Both the position numbers and the translations under genes were made by a program. Of a stretch of DNA of 64,000 nt, positions 1 through 7,685 are shown in pieces (within the stretch, counting starts at the first letter, position 1; each line of letters begins with the position of its first letter). Below the pieces are notes generated by a model. The model was not told where the DNA came from. It did no database searches and saw nothing but the letters and a program-made list of their open reading frames with translations. The stretch is taken from contig NZ_PDJG01000001.1 of NCBI RefSeq assembly GCF_002564005.1, positions 2,294,001-2,358,000 of the forward strand. Reading direction: 5' to 3'. This DNA comes from Sanguibacter antarcticus (GTDB lineage: Bacteria > Actinomycetota > Actinomycetes > Actinomycetales > Cellulomonadaceae).

Positions 1-141
1 GTCCGCACCGGAACCGTGACCCCGCAGCTCGACACGTTGCGCACGGTCTTCACCGAGCTCACCGACGCTGGTCTCGGCGACCAGGACACGGCCGTCGTCC
101 AGGCGTTCATCGAGGCAGGCACCCGGAGGCCCGAGAACTGA
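1..141 (+). CDS. C-terminal end of a dehydrogenase-like protein (partial)
   Basis: An open frame enters from the left edge and stops with TGA at 139-141, leaving 46 residues. The ending, which includes the stretch AGLGDQD and a short helix VVQAFIEAG, resembles the C-terminal helices of the 3-hydroxyisobutyrate/tartronate-semialdehyde (6PGDH-like) NAD-binding dehydrogenases, where a Gly-x-Gly-Asp-x-Asp segment precedes the last helix. This is a family-level guess from a very short piece, since the nucleotide-binding and catalytic regions lie outside the window. The stop codon overlaps the nhaA start (TGATG), so the two genes are probably co-transcribed and translationally coupled. Confidence 0.45.
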   Translation, partial: VRTGTVTPQLDTLRTVFTELTDAGLGDQDTAVVQAFIEAGTRRPEN

Positions 142-1388
142 TGATGAGCACCCCGTCGATCAAGCGCGTCCTCGGCCCGCTCACTCCCGGAGGCCTCCGG
201 AACTTCACGGACAACCTCCGGGCCGAGAACACGGGCGCGATCTTGCTGCTCGTGGGCACGATCGTGGCCCTCGTCTGGGCGAACTCGCCGTTCAGCGAGT
301 CTTACCGCGAGCTGAGCGCGCTGACCTTCGGGCCGTCGGCGCTCCACCTCGACCTCTCGGTCGCGCAGTGGGCGACGGACGGGCTGCTCGCGATCTTCTT
401 CTTCGTCGTCGGGCTCGAGCTCAAGCGCGAGATGGTCGACGGCGAGCTGCGCCGCCCGGCGACCGCGATCGTGCCGATCCTCGCTGCTGTCGGCGGCATG
501 GTGGTCCCCGCGCTCGTCTACACGGTCATCAACGCCGTCAGCTCCCTAGGAGAGCCGCACGGGTGGGCGGTGCCGGTCGCGACGGACATCGCGTTCGCGG
601 TCGCGGTCCTCACGGTCTTCGGCAAGGGGCTCCCGACAGCGCTGCGGGCGTTCTTGCTCACCCTTGCGGTCGTCGACGACCTCCTGGGGATCGTCGTCAT
701 CGCGATCTTCTACACGGCCGGAACGAGCCTGGTGTGGCTGGGGGCGGCGCTCGCCACGATCGTCGTGTTCGGTCTGGTCGCGCGGCGCCACGGCGGCGGC
801 TCGCCGTGGTTGCTCGTCCCGCTCGCGGTCCTCACGTGGGGTCTCATGCACGCGTCGGGCATCCACGCGACGATCGCCGGCGTGCTCCTCGGGTTCTCGG
901 TCCCGGCGCTCGCGCGCCCGGGTGAGCGGCAGAGCATCGCCGAGCGCTACGAGCACGTCTGGCGCCCGGTGTCGGCCGGCTTCGCCGTCCCGGTGTTCGC
1001 GCTCTTCGCGGCCGGGGTCGTCATGAGCCCGTCCGCTCTCGCCGACGCCGCGAGCAACCCGGCCGCACAGGGCGTGTTCTTCGGCCTGGTCCTCGGCAAG
1101 CCGGCGGGCATCCTCCTGGCGACGTGGCTCCTCGTGTCCTTCACGAAGGCGTCGCTCGACGACTCCTTGCGCTGGTTCGACATGGCTGCCGTCGCGTGCG
1201 TGGGTGGCGTGGGCTTCACGGTCTCGCTCCTCATCGGCGAGCTGTCCTTCGAGGCCGGGACCGTGAACGGCGAGGCCGTCAAGGCCGCTGTGCTCGTGGG
1301 TTCGGTCACCGCCGCAGCCGTGGGTGCGACGCTCTTGGCGTGGCGGAGCAGGACCCACCGGGCCGAGCAGGAGGACGCTGCAGCCTGA
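141..1388 (+). CDS. nhaA: Na+/H+ antiporter NhaA
   Basis: This 415-residue integral membrane protein exchanges internal Na+ for protons, supporting sodium and pH homeostasis at the inner membrane. Visible family hallmarks are the ATDIAFAVAVLTVFG segment, the adjacent aspartates in AVVDDLLGIVVIAIF (the ion-binding Asp pair of NhaA) and the GVGFTVSLLIGEL segment near the C-terminus. About eleven to twelve hydrophobic segments are present and the length matches the actinobacterial family. The ATG at 141 overlaps the upstream stop by one base; a second ATG follows at 144. The C-terminus is a short charged tail. Confidence 0.95.
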   Translation: MMSTPSIKRVLGPLTPGGLRNFTDNLRAENTGAILLLVGTIVALVWANSPFSESYRELSALTFGPSALHLDLSVAQWATDGLLAIFFFVVGLELKREMVDGELRRPATAIVPILAAVGGMVVPALVYTVINAVSSLGEPHGWAVPVATDIAFAVAVLTVFGKGLPTALRAFLLTLAVVDDLLGIVVIAIFYTAGTSLVWLGAALATIVVFGLVARRHGGGSPWLLVPLAVLTWGLMHASGIHATIAGVLLGFSVPALARPGERQSIAERYEHVWRPVSAGFAVPVFALFAAGVVMSPSALADAASNPAAQGVFFGLVLGKPAGILLATWLLVSFTKASLDDSLRWFDMAAVACVGGVGFTVSLLIGELSFEAGTVNGEAVKAAVLVGSVTAAAVGATLLAWRSRTHRAEQEDAAA

Positions 1389-1408
1389 CGGCGGGGGACA
1401 ATGCACCG

Positions 1409-1933
1409 GTGACTGATGCACCGACCTCGCCCCCTGCTCTCGACGGCGCCGTGCCGCCGGCCGCCGCCCTGCCGATCATCGCGTTCTACGAGCCCCGGAT
1501 CCCCCAGAACACCGGGAACGCGATCCGGCTCGCGGCGGTCACCGGCGCACCGCTGCACCTCGTGGAGCCTCTGGGCTTCGACCTCTCGGAGCCCAAGCTC
1601 CGCCGTGCCGGGCTCGACTATCACGACCTGGCCCATGTGGTCGTGCACCCGAACCTCGAGGACCTGCTCGCGAGCCGGCCGACGGCACGCGTCTTCGCCT
1701 TCACGACGAAGGCCACGACCCGCTACTCCGACATCGCCTACGAGCCGACGGACATCCTGCTCTTCGGCCCCGAACCGACCGGCCTCGACGACGCCGTCCT
1801 CCACCACGCGCGGATCACGGACGAGGTGAAGATCCCCATGCTGCCGAGCCGGCGCTCGCTCAACCTCACGTCGAGTGCGTCGATCGTCGTGTACGAGGCC
1901 TGGCGACAGGCTGGTTTTACCGGCGGTATGTGA
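1409..1933 (+). CDS. trmL: tRNA (cytidine(34)-2'-O)-methyltransferase TrmL
   Basis: This SPOUT-family methyltransferase transfers a methyl group from SAM to the ribose 2'-OH of wobble position 34 in tRNA-Leu species. The 174-residue protein shows the three SPOUT motifs in order: PRIPQNTGNAIRLAAVTG near the N-terminus, LLFGPEPTGL in the middle, and PMLPSRRSLNLTSSASIVVYE at the C-terminal knot. The GTG at 1409 is preceded by a purine-rich GGGGGA about ten bases upstream. The residues after it are a short unconserved leader before the catalytic fold. It lies 20 bp after nhaA on the same strand. Confidence 0.93.
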   Translation: MTDAPTSPPALDGAVPPAAALPIIAFYEPRIPQNTGNAIRLAAVTGAPLHLVEPLGFDLSEPKLRRAGLDYHDLAHVVVHPNLEDLLASRPTARVFAFTTKATTRYSDIAYEPTDILLFGPEPTGLDDAVLHHARITDEVKIPMLPSRRSLNLTSSASIVVYEAWRQAGFTGGM

Positions 1934-1937
1934 ATAA

Positions 1938-1954
1938 ACCCGCTCGCAGCGGGT
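1938..1954. terminator. hairpin after trmL
   Basis: A perfect 7-bp stem (ACCCGCT / AGCGGGT) with a three-base loop starts five bases after the trmL stop. There is no T-run on the plus strand. On the minus strand the stem is followed by TTTATT. It is a plausible but weak terminator at the end of the nhaA-trmL unit. Confidence 0.35.
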
Positions 1955-1999
1955 GAAAACAGACAGACATACCATAAGATACTGCAACCAAACGCTCAT

Positions 2000-2009
2000 G
2001 AACCGGTTC
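2000..2009. promoter_or_regulatory. LacI-type palindrome upstream of the glycerate-kinase homologue
   Basis: GAACCGGTTC is a perfect 10-bp palindrome with a central CG, the symmetry typical of LacI-family operators. It sits in an unusually AT-rich leader (1934-2072) and 64 bp before the kinase-like gene, whose downstream neighbour is itself a LacI regulator. The functional link is inferred. Confidence 0.35.
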
Positions 2010-2072
2010 TGCTCGCCGAAGAAGACTGATGTCATAGGCCACCAGGCCCGTCAGAGCGCGAGGAGCACCGTC

Positions 2073-2942
2073 ATGCGCATCGTCATCTCCCCCGGAGCGT
2101 TTAACCGCACGTCGCGCTCGCTGTGCGCAGCCGACTCCCTCGCCCGAGACTGGGCCTCCGTGCAGCCGCTCGACGAGCCCCCCGTCGCACCGACGTTCAC
2201 CAGCAGCATCCTCGACGTCGTCGCACGCACCGTTCCCGGCGCCACCTTCCACGACGTCCCCGGCGTCAGCGGGCCCGACGGTCGCCCCGTCACCGGCCGG
2301 TGGCTCGCCCTCCCCGACGGGTCGGCCGTGGTCGACCTCGCCCAGGTCGTCGGCCTCTCGCTCATGCTCGAGCCCGACGCGCTCGGCGCGTCGACCCGCG
2401 GCCTCGGCCAGGTCATCGCCTCTGCCCTCGACGCCGGAGCAACCTCCCTGACGATCGCGCTCAGCGGCTCGGCCTCGACCGACGGCGGCGCAGGAGCGCT
2501 CTCGGCCCTCGGGCTCCGCCTGCTCGACGAGACCGGCGAGCCGCTCGTCGACGGCGGCGGCGCCCTGGCCCGCCTCGTGTTCGCCGACATGACCGACCTG
2601 CGCCCCGCACCCCTCGGCGGAGTCACCCTGCTCCTCGACGTCGACAACCCCCTCCTCGGCCTGCACGGCGCGGCGAACGCCCTGAGCCCGCGCACGGGAG
2701 CGTCCCCCGCGGACGCTGCACGCCTCGAGTACGGTCTCTCTCGGTTCGCCGGCGTCCTCGGCGGGACACCCGACGCACCGGGCGCCGGAGCCGGCGGCGG
2801 AGCCGCCTACGGCTTTATGGTCGCGTGGCAGGCTCGCACCTTCCCTGGGCCGGCGTACGTCGCCCGGCTCGTCGACCCCACCAGCGCACACCACCGGCCA
2901 GGACGCCGGACGAGCGTCGCGGGCGCCCTCGTCGCCGCCTGA
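2073..2942 (+). CDS. Shortened, degenerate glycerate kinase homologue
   Basis: The 289-residue product is recognisably of the glycerate kinase (GlxK/GarK) family. It has SGSASTDGGAGALSALGLRL in the middle, VDNPLLGLHGAANALSPRTGA after it, and a Gly-rich GAGAGGGAAYGF segment near the end. Family members are about 370-380 residues and continue with an ITGEGRxD segment, which is absent here. The N-terminal signature, normally APDSFKG, reads SPGAFNRT, so the usual Asp and Lys are lost. No continuation was found in the other two forward frames downstream. The start ATG has AGGAG seven bases upstream. Either it is a decaying gene or it has taken on a non-kinase role. It lies just before a LacI regulator. 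Confidence 0.7.
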   Translation: MRIVISPGAFNRTSRSLCAADSLARDWASVQPLDEPPVAPTFTSSILDVVARTVPGATFHDVPGVSGPDGRPVTGRWLALPDGSAVVDLAQVVGLSLMLEPDALGASTRGLGQVIASALDAGATSLTIALSGSASTDGGAGALSALGLRLLDETGEPLVDGGGALARLVFADMTDLRPAPLGGVTLLLDVDNPLLGLHGAANALSPRTGASPADAARLEYGLSRFAGVLGGTPDAPGAGAGGGAAYGFMVAWQARTFPGPAYVARLVDPTSAHHRPGRRTSVAGALVAA

Positions 2943-2990
2943 CCCAGGTGCTGCGCCCGGCCCGCCGGGGTCCGCCCTAGGATGGGCCTC

Positions 2991-4016
2991 ATGGCCGTCA
3001 CCCTCAGCGATGTCGCACGGGAAGCAGGTGTGTCGCTCGCGACCGCGTCGCGAGCGATCAACGGCAGCGCCGACCGGACGGTGCGCACCGACCTGCGCGA
3101 GCGGGTCCTCGCCGCCGCCGAGCGCCTGCGGTACTCCCCCGACGCGAACGCCCAGGCCATGGCGCGCGGTCGCACGATCGCCATCGGTCTCATCGTCCAC
3201 GAGATCGCCGACGCCTACTTCTCGACCATCGCGTCCGGCGTGACGAGCGCCGCCGAGCGTGCCGGTCTCGTCGTGACGCTCGCGAGCACAGACCGCGACA
3301 CGGCCCGCGAGCTCACGTTCGTCGACCTCATGCAGCGCCAGCGCGCCCGCGCCATCATCCTCGTCGGCGGCCGGTTCGACGACGACACGTCGAACGACAG
3401 GCTCGCAGCAGCGCTCGCGGAGTACCGCTCCCGCGGCGGCGGCGTGGCGGTCATCGGCCAGCCGCTGCTCGGTGTCGACACCGTCACCATCCAGAACCGC
3501 GCGAGCACGCGCGACCTGGCCCACCAGCTGCACGGCCTCGGCTACCGGCGCTTCGCCGTTCTCGCCGGACCAGAGAACCACCTCACCGCACGAGAACGCG
3601 TCGAGGGTTTCCGGGACGCGCTGGCCGAGCTCGGCGCCCCGGTCCCCCGCGACCTCGTGATCCACGGCCCGTTCACCCGCGACGGCGGGTACGACGGGAC
3701 AGCCGAGCTGGCCAGCCGCGGTGCGCTCGAGGACGTCGAGCTCGTCTTCGCCGTCAACGACGTCATGGCCGTCGGAGCGATGGCCGCCGCGCGCGCTGCA
3801 GGGCTGAGCATCCCCGGCGACGTCGCCTTCGCGGGCTTCGACGACATCCTCACGCTACGAGACATCACCCCGTCGTTGACGACCATCCGGCTCCCGCTGA
3901 CGGACATGGGCGCGATGGTCACCGAGATGGCGCTCTCACCGGCGAAAGACGAGCCGCGCATCGTGCCCGTCGACGGCGAGGTCATCCTCCGCGACTCGAC
4001 GCCGCGGCTCCGCTGA
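2991..4016 (+). CDS. LacI-family transcriptional regulator
   Basis: This 341-residue repressor-type regulator has an N-terminal LacI helix-turn-helix (LSDVAREAGVSLATASRAIN, then a hinge with RLRYSPDANAQAMARGRT). A periplasmic-binding-protein-like sensor domain follows, including HLTARERVEGFRDAL and FAVNDVMAVGAM. Family members bind a small sugar or sugar acid and control neighbouring transport or catabolic genes. Two in-frame ATGs exist (2982 and 2991). I chose 2991 because AGGATGGG precedes it at suitable spacing. It follows the degenerate glycerate kinase by 48 bp, and a LacI-type palindrome lies ahead of that gene at 2000-2009, so local autoregulation is plausible. The effector cannot be told from sequence. 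Confidence 0.9.
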   Translation: MAVTLSDVAREAGVSLATASRAINGSADRTVRTDLRERVLAAAERLRYSPDANAQAMARGRTIAIGLIVHEIADAYFSTIASGVTSAAERAGLVVTLASTDRDTARELTFVDLMQRQRARAIILVGGRFDDDTSNDRLAAALAEYRSRGGGVAVIGQPLLGVDTVTIQNRASTRDLAHQLHGLGYRRFAVLAGPENHLTARERVEGFRDALAELGAPVPRDLVIHGPFTRDGGYDGTAELASRGALEDVELVFAVNDVMAVGAMAAARAAGLSIPGDVAFAGFDDILTLRDITPSLTTIRLPLTDMGAMVTEMALSPAKDEPRIVPVDGEVILRDSTPRLR

Positions 4017-4075
4017 CGCACGGACGCGACCCAGTGCCCGGCGCACGGTCCGCCGAACTCTGCCATGGTGGAGCG

Positions 4076-4408
4076 ATGGAAAAGTTCTCGCTCACCGCGA
4101 TCGGTCGAAACGCTCTCGAGGCAGCCCGCGCCTCGTCCAACGGCCGTAGCGCGCAGACGGTCTACGGCGGGCACGAGCACGTGCTGCGCCAGACGCTCAT
4201 CGCGATGACCCAGGGGACGCGTCTCGACGAGCACGAGAGCCCGGGCGAGGCGACGGTCCAGGTGCTGCAGGGACGCATCGTCCTCACCGCCGGCGACGAC
4301 GCGTGGGAAGGGTCCGCGGGCGCGATGCTCGTCGTGCCGCGGGTCCGCCATGCCCTCGCCGCCCAGCAGGACTCGATCATCCTGCTCACGGTCGCGAAGG
4401 TCTCCTAG
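4076..4408 (+). CDS. Small cupin-domain protein
   Basis: A 110-residue single-domain cupin. The central part (LRQTLIAMTQGTRLDEHESPGEATVQVLQGRIVL) has the cupin motif 1 pattern with the histidine and glutamate spacing of a small beta-barrel. SAGAMLVVPRVRHALAAQQDS forms motif 2 with a second histidine. Such proteins bind a metal or small ligand and often act as sensors or simple enzymes; no specific role can be assigned. The ATG at 4076 is preceded by GGTGGAG and the N-terminus resembles other stand-alone cupins (EKFSLTAIGRNALEAAR). It lies between the LacI regulator and ptsH on the same strand. Confidence 0.75.
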   Translation: MEKFSLTAIGRNALEAARASSNGRSAQTVYGGHEHVLRQTLIAMTQGTRLDEHESPGEATVQVLQGRIVLTAGDDAWEGSAGAMLVVPRVRHALAAQQDSIILLTVAKVS

Positions 4409-4501
4409 GCGCTGCTCGGAGTCCGGACAGAGGCCTGTACCGGACGCAGGCATCACGCTAGGGTGGTCCAGACCAGCCGTCGTCGATCCCTGGAGGTCGC
4501 T

Positions 4502-4768
4502 GTGCTCGAGCGTCACGTCACCGTCGGGATGCCGGAAGGGCTGCACGCGCGCCCTGCCGCCCTCTTCGTCCAGCTCGCAGGCGCCCAGCCCGCAGACGTC
4601 ATGATCCGCACCCCCGGCGCAGGCCCCGTCCCGACCACCAGCATCCTGTCGGTCATGACCCTGGGCGCCGCCCAGGGCGACGTGGTCGTCCTCACGACGG
4701 AGACCGACGACGCCGACGCCGTGACATCCCTCGACGCGCTCGCGGAGTACCTCGCCTCCGACGGCTGA
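4502..4768 (+). CDS. ptsH: Phosphocarrier protein HPr
   Basis: HPr relays phosphate from PEP via enzyme I to the EIIA domains of sugar phosphotransferase systems in the cytoplasm. The 88-residue protein has the active-site signature GLHARPAA. With the GTG at 4502 (GGAGG five bases upstream) the phosphorylated histidine falls at position 15, exactly as in canonical HPr, which supports this start. The regulatory serine region, usually KSIMGVMSLG, appears as TTSILSVMTLGA with a serine at about position 47. It stands 1.4 kb from the split EII genes at 6.2-9.6 kb that it very likely serves. No enzyme I gene is present in the window. Confidence 0.93.
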   Translation: MLERHVTVGMPEGLHARPAALFVQLAGAQPADVMIRTPGAGPVPTTSILSVMTLGAAQGDVVVLTTETDDADAVTSLDALAEYLASDG

Positions 4769-4797
4769 ACCCGCCGCTGGAGCCCGTCGGGGACCGG

Positions 4798-6123
4798 GTG
4801 AAAAGCACAGGCACCGCGCAGGTGTGCCACCCGTCGGCCGATTCTGCACACGTGCCCATCGCGACCACTGCCCCAGCGCCCGCGACCCCCGGAGGCTCTG
4901 ACCTCTCGCTCGCGGCGGTCATCACCGAGGGATGGCTGCACTGCGTCTACCAGACGTTCGTCGACCTCGACTCCGGGCACGTCGTCGCGCACGAGGCCCT
5001 GCTGCGCGGACCTGCCCGGACACGCTGGGCCTCACCGCTCTTCCTGCTCGACGCCGCCCGCGCAGACGGCCTCCTCGTCGACCTCGAGCAAGCCTCCCTG
5101 CGGGCATCGGTCGCCGACGCCAGCCGGCTCTCCGACGGCCGCCCCATCACCCTGTTCGTCAACGTGGAACCCACGACCCTCACGGAACGCCCCGAGGTGG
5201 TGCTCGAGGCCATCGCCAACCGCGCACCCCACGTCCAGGTCGTCGTCGAGATCACCGAGCGAGCCCTCGCGACCGACATCGCCGGGGTCCTCGCCGGCGC
5301 CGAACGCCTCCGCGAGGCCGGCTGCGCGATCGCCCTCGACGACGTCGGTGTCGAGCCCGAGTCCCTGGCGTTCATCCCGCTCCTGCGCCCTGAGGTCGTC
5401 AAGCTCGACCTCCGGCTCCTGCGCTCCGTCAACGACGTCGCCACCCAGACCGTCGCCAGCGCCGTGCGCGCCTACGCCGAGCAGTCCGGAGCCGAGGTCG
5501 TCGCCGAAGGGATCGAGACGTCTGACGACCTCACGCGAGCGCTCGTCCTCGGCGCGACGCTCGGGCAAGGCTGGTTCTGGGGGCGCGGCGAACGCCACTT
5601 CCAGACCACCGTCCCCCAGCCGGAGCGCTTCCGCGCCACCCCGAACGGCGCGATCCTGCGCGCCACGCCCTACGAGCTCCTCGGCCGCGCACGACGGGTG
5701 CGCCGTGCCCCGAAGCACCTGCTGCTCGCCCAGTCCCACGCTCTCGAGCTCATGGCGATGCAGTCGCAGGTGCCCCCGCTCCTGCTCGCCACGTTCGAGC
5801 ACGCCCGGTTCTTCACCGCGGCGACCGTCGCACGCTACGTCACGATGGGCCGCCACCTGCCGTTCGTCGGGGTCTTCGGCATCGACATGCCCCGCACGCC
5901 GGCGCCCGGTGTCCGCGGCAGCGCGCTCGACCCGCAGGACCCGCTGGCTGCCGAGTGGACCGTCGTCGTGCTCGGAGCGCACGAGGCGGCAGCGCTCATG
6001 GCGCGCGACCTCGGGGACACCGGCCCGGACCGTGAGCGCGAGTTCGAGTTCGTCGTGACCCACGACCGCGGGCTCGTGACGGCCGCGGCACAGTCGCTCG
6101 TCGGGCGCCTCGCCCGCTGCTGA
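4798..6123 (+). CDS. EAL-domain c-di-GMP phosphodiesterase-like protein with C-terminal DICT domain
   Basis: The 441-residue protein starts with about 40 low-complexity residues, followed by an EAL domain and a DICT sensory domain. EAL landmarks are HEALLR (about 65-70), LFVNVEPTTL, VVVEITERAL, IALDDVGVEPESL and VAEGIETSDDL, ending with LGQGWFWGRG. The loop normally reading DDFGTG is DDVGVE, so the acidic metal ligands remain while loop 6 is altered. Catalysis is probable but not certain. Residues from about 300 to the end match the DICT pattern, including VARYVTMGRHLPFVGVFG. The start is either GTG 4798 or GTG 4852, since neither has a strong ribosome site. It is soluble, with no membrane segment. 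Three GGDEF proteins in the same window are possible partners. Confidence 0.85.
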   Translation: MKSTGTAQVCHPSADSAHVPIATTAPAPATPGGSDLSLAAVITEGWLHCVYQTFVDLDSGHVVAHEALLRGPARTRWASPLFLLDAARADGLLVDLEQASLRASVADASRLSDGRPITLFVNVEPTTLTERPEVVLEAIANRAPHVQVVVEITERALATDIAGVLAGAERLREAGCAIALDDVGVEPESLAFIPLLRPEVVKLDLRLLRSVNDVATQTVASAVRAYAEQSGAEVVAEGIETSDDLTRALVLGATLGQGWFWGRGERHFQTTVPQPERFRATPNGAILRATPYELLGRARRVRRAPKHLLLAQSHALELMAMQSQVPPLLLATFEHARFFTAATVARYVTMGRHLPFVGVFGIDMPRTPAPGVRGSALDPQDPLAAEWTVVVLGAHEAAALMARDLGDTGPDREREFEFVVTHDRGLVTAAAQSLVGRLARC

Positions 6124-6168
6124 CCCGGCGCACCGGGGCGAGCCCCTGCTCGCGGACGGCTGCGCGTG

Positions 6169-7506
6169 TCAGGAGGGCAGCGCCGGCCGCTCGGTCGGCG
6201 CGTCGGCAGGCTGGTCGGCAGGCTGGTCGGCAGGCTGGTCGACGAGGACGTTGTTCTGGTCGGTGAGGGTGGAGTCGTCCTCCCGGCCGGGCGTCCGCAG
6301 GTTCCAACGCGTGATGACCCACCGGAAGAGGACGTAGTAGATCGCGGCGTACGCGAGGCCGATCGGGAGGATGAGCAGCGGCCGCTGCGCGATGCGGAAG
6401 TTCAGCAGGTAGTCGATCACTCCCGCCGAGAAGCCGAAGCCCTGGTGGACGTCCAGCCAGTTGACGAGGGCGAGAGACGTCCCGGTGAGCAGCGCGTGGA
6501 TGACATAGAGCGGGTAGGCGACGAAGAGGAACGAGAACTCGAGCGGCTCGCTCACCCCGGTGACAAAGCTGACGAGCGCTGCAGAGCCCATGATCCCCGC
6601 GATGACCTTGCGCTGCTCGGGGCGGGCCGTGTGGACGATCGCGAGAGCCGCTGCGGGCAGGGCGAACATGAGGATGGGGAAGAACCCGGTCATGAAGGTG
6701 CCTGCGGTGGGGTCGCCGTGGAGGAAACGAGCGATGTCCCCCTGCCAGATGTCGCCGTCGGCGTCGGTGTAGGTGCCGAACTGGAACCACGGGAGCGAGT
6801 TGAGCAGGTGGTGGAGCCCGAGCGGGACGAGGAGCCTGTTGGCCACCCCGTAGACGAACGCACCGAGGACGGTCGATCCGGTCACCCAGCTGCCGACCGA
6901 GGTGAGGCCCGCGTCGAACCACTGATAGACGAACGCACCGACGATCGCGACGACGATCGCCATGCCGGCCGTGACGATGGGCACGAACCTCCGGCCGCCG
7001 AAGAACGCCAGATACGCAGGCAGCCTGATCCGTGAGTACCTCTGGAAGAGGAGCGCCGCGATGAGCCCCATGACGATGCCACCGAGGACGCCGTAGCTGA
7101 TGAGCTCCTGGTCTCCCCCGGCAGCGGGCGGGTCGAGCACGTACGGCGAGAGCGCGTCGGAGACGCCCTTGAACACGAGGTACCCGATGAGCGCAGCCAG
7201 CCCGGTGGAGCCGTCGGACTTGCGGGCGTAGCCGATAGCGACGCCGAGCGCAAAGATCAGCGGGAGGTTCGCGAAGAGGGCGTTCCCTGCCGCGCCGAGG
7301 ACGTCAGCGACCGGCAGGAGCCAGTCTCCCCACGACCGCGCGAGGCCGTCCTTGCCGAGCATGTCGGCCTGCCCGAGGCGGAGCAGGAGCGCGGCGGCGG
7401 GCAGGGAGGCGATCGGCAGCATGAGGGACCGGCCGATCCGCTGCAGCTGAGCGAGGCCAGGGATCGAGCGCTTCTCCTTGACCACGGGGCCTGTGGTGGA
7501 TGTCAT
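6169..7506 (-). CDS. PTS sugar transporter EIIC, N-acetylglucosamine/glucose type
   Basis: This membrane channel subunit of 445 residues carries a GlcNAc- or glucose-like sugar across the membrane while the partner EIIB phosphorylates it. Features are an N-terminal LQRIGRSLMLPIASLPAAALLLRLG helix, PLIFALGVAIGYARKSDGS, the conserved GLHHLLNSLPWFQFG loop and about ten hydrophobic segments. The HLLNSLPWFQFG signature favours the GlcNAc branch. The C-terminus ends in an imperfect DQPADQPADQPAD repeat. There is no fused EIIB, unlike NagE or PtsG; separate EIIB and EIIA genes follow on the other strand. The ATG at 7506 has AGGAGGA seven bases upstream. It is divergent from the GntR regulator with a dre-like site in between. 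Confidence 0.92.
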   Translation of the reverse strand: MTSTTGPVVKEKRSIPGLAQLQRIGRSLMLPIASLPAAALLLRLGQADMLGKDGLARSWGDWLLPVADVLGAAGNALFANLPLIFALGVAIGYARKSDGSTGLAALIGYLVFKGVSDALSPYVLDPPAAGGDQELISYGVLGGIVMGLIAALLFQRYSRIRLPAYLAFFGGRRFVPIVTAGMAIVVAIVGAFVYQWFDAGLTSVGSWVTGSTVLGAFVYGVANRLLVPLGLHHLLNSLPWFQFGTYTDADGDIWQGDIARFLHGDPTAGTFMTGFFPILMFALPAAALAIVHTARPEQRKVIAGIMGSAALVSFVTGVSEPLEFSFLFVAYPLYVIHALLTGTSLALVNWLDVHQGFGFSAGVIDYLLNFRIAQRPLLILPIGLAYAAIYYVLFRWVITRWNLRTPGREDDSTLTDQNNVLVDQPADQPADQPADAPTERPALPS

Positions 7507-7596
7507 CGCGGGGTCCTCCTGACGTGGTGGCGACAGGAGCGTGGGCGCCACCTGCCGGGGAGCTGCGCGGAGATCAGCACACCGAGCACCGCTGCT

Positions 7597-7612
7597 AGAT
7601 GTCTGGACCAGT
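7597..7612. promoter_or_regulatory. dre-like operator for the GntR/DasR-type regulator
   Basis: Read on the minus strand this is ACTGGTCCAGACATCT, which matches the DasR-responsive element pattern ACTGGTCTAGACCAGT at 12 of 16 positions by eye. It lies between the divergent EIIC and GntR genes, where an operator controlling both is expected. The DasR/dre link to GlcNAc uptake is established in Streptomyces; binding here is inferred. Confidence 0.6.
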
Positions 7613-7685
7613 TGCAGCCAACCATGATCTAATGACGCAGCGGTGTCAAGAGCCCGCTGCTGTCCCATCTGGAGGGTTTGCACCG

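Noticed and set aside
2743..2981. Frameshift restoring the glycerate kinase C-terminus
   Set aside because: The other two forward frames downstream of the Gly-rich segment do not give the expected ITGEGRxD motif, so truncation rather than a single indel is favoured.
6124..6168. Terminator between the convergent EAL and EIIC genes
   Set aside because: Only a 5-bp GGGGC/GCCCC stem with a two-base loop is visible, too weak to annotate.
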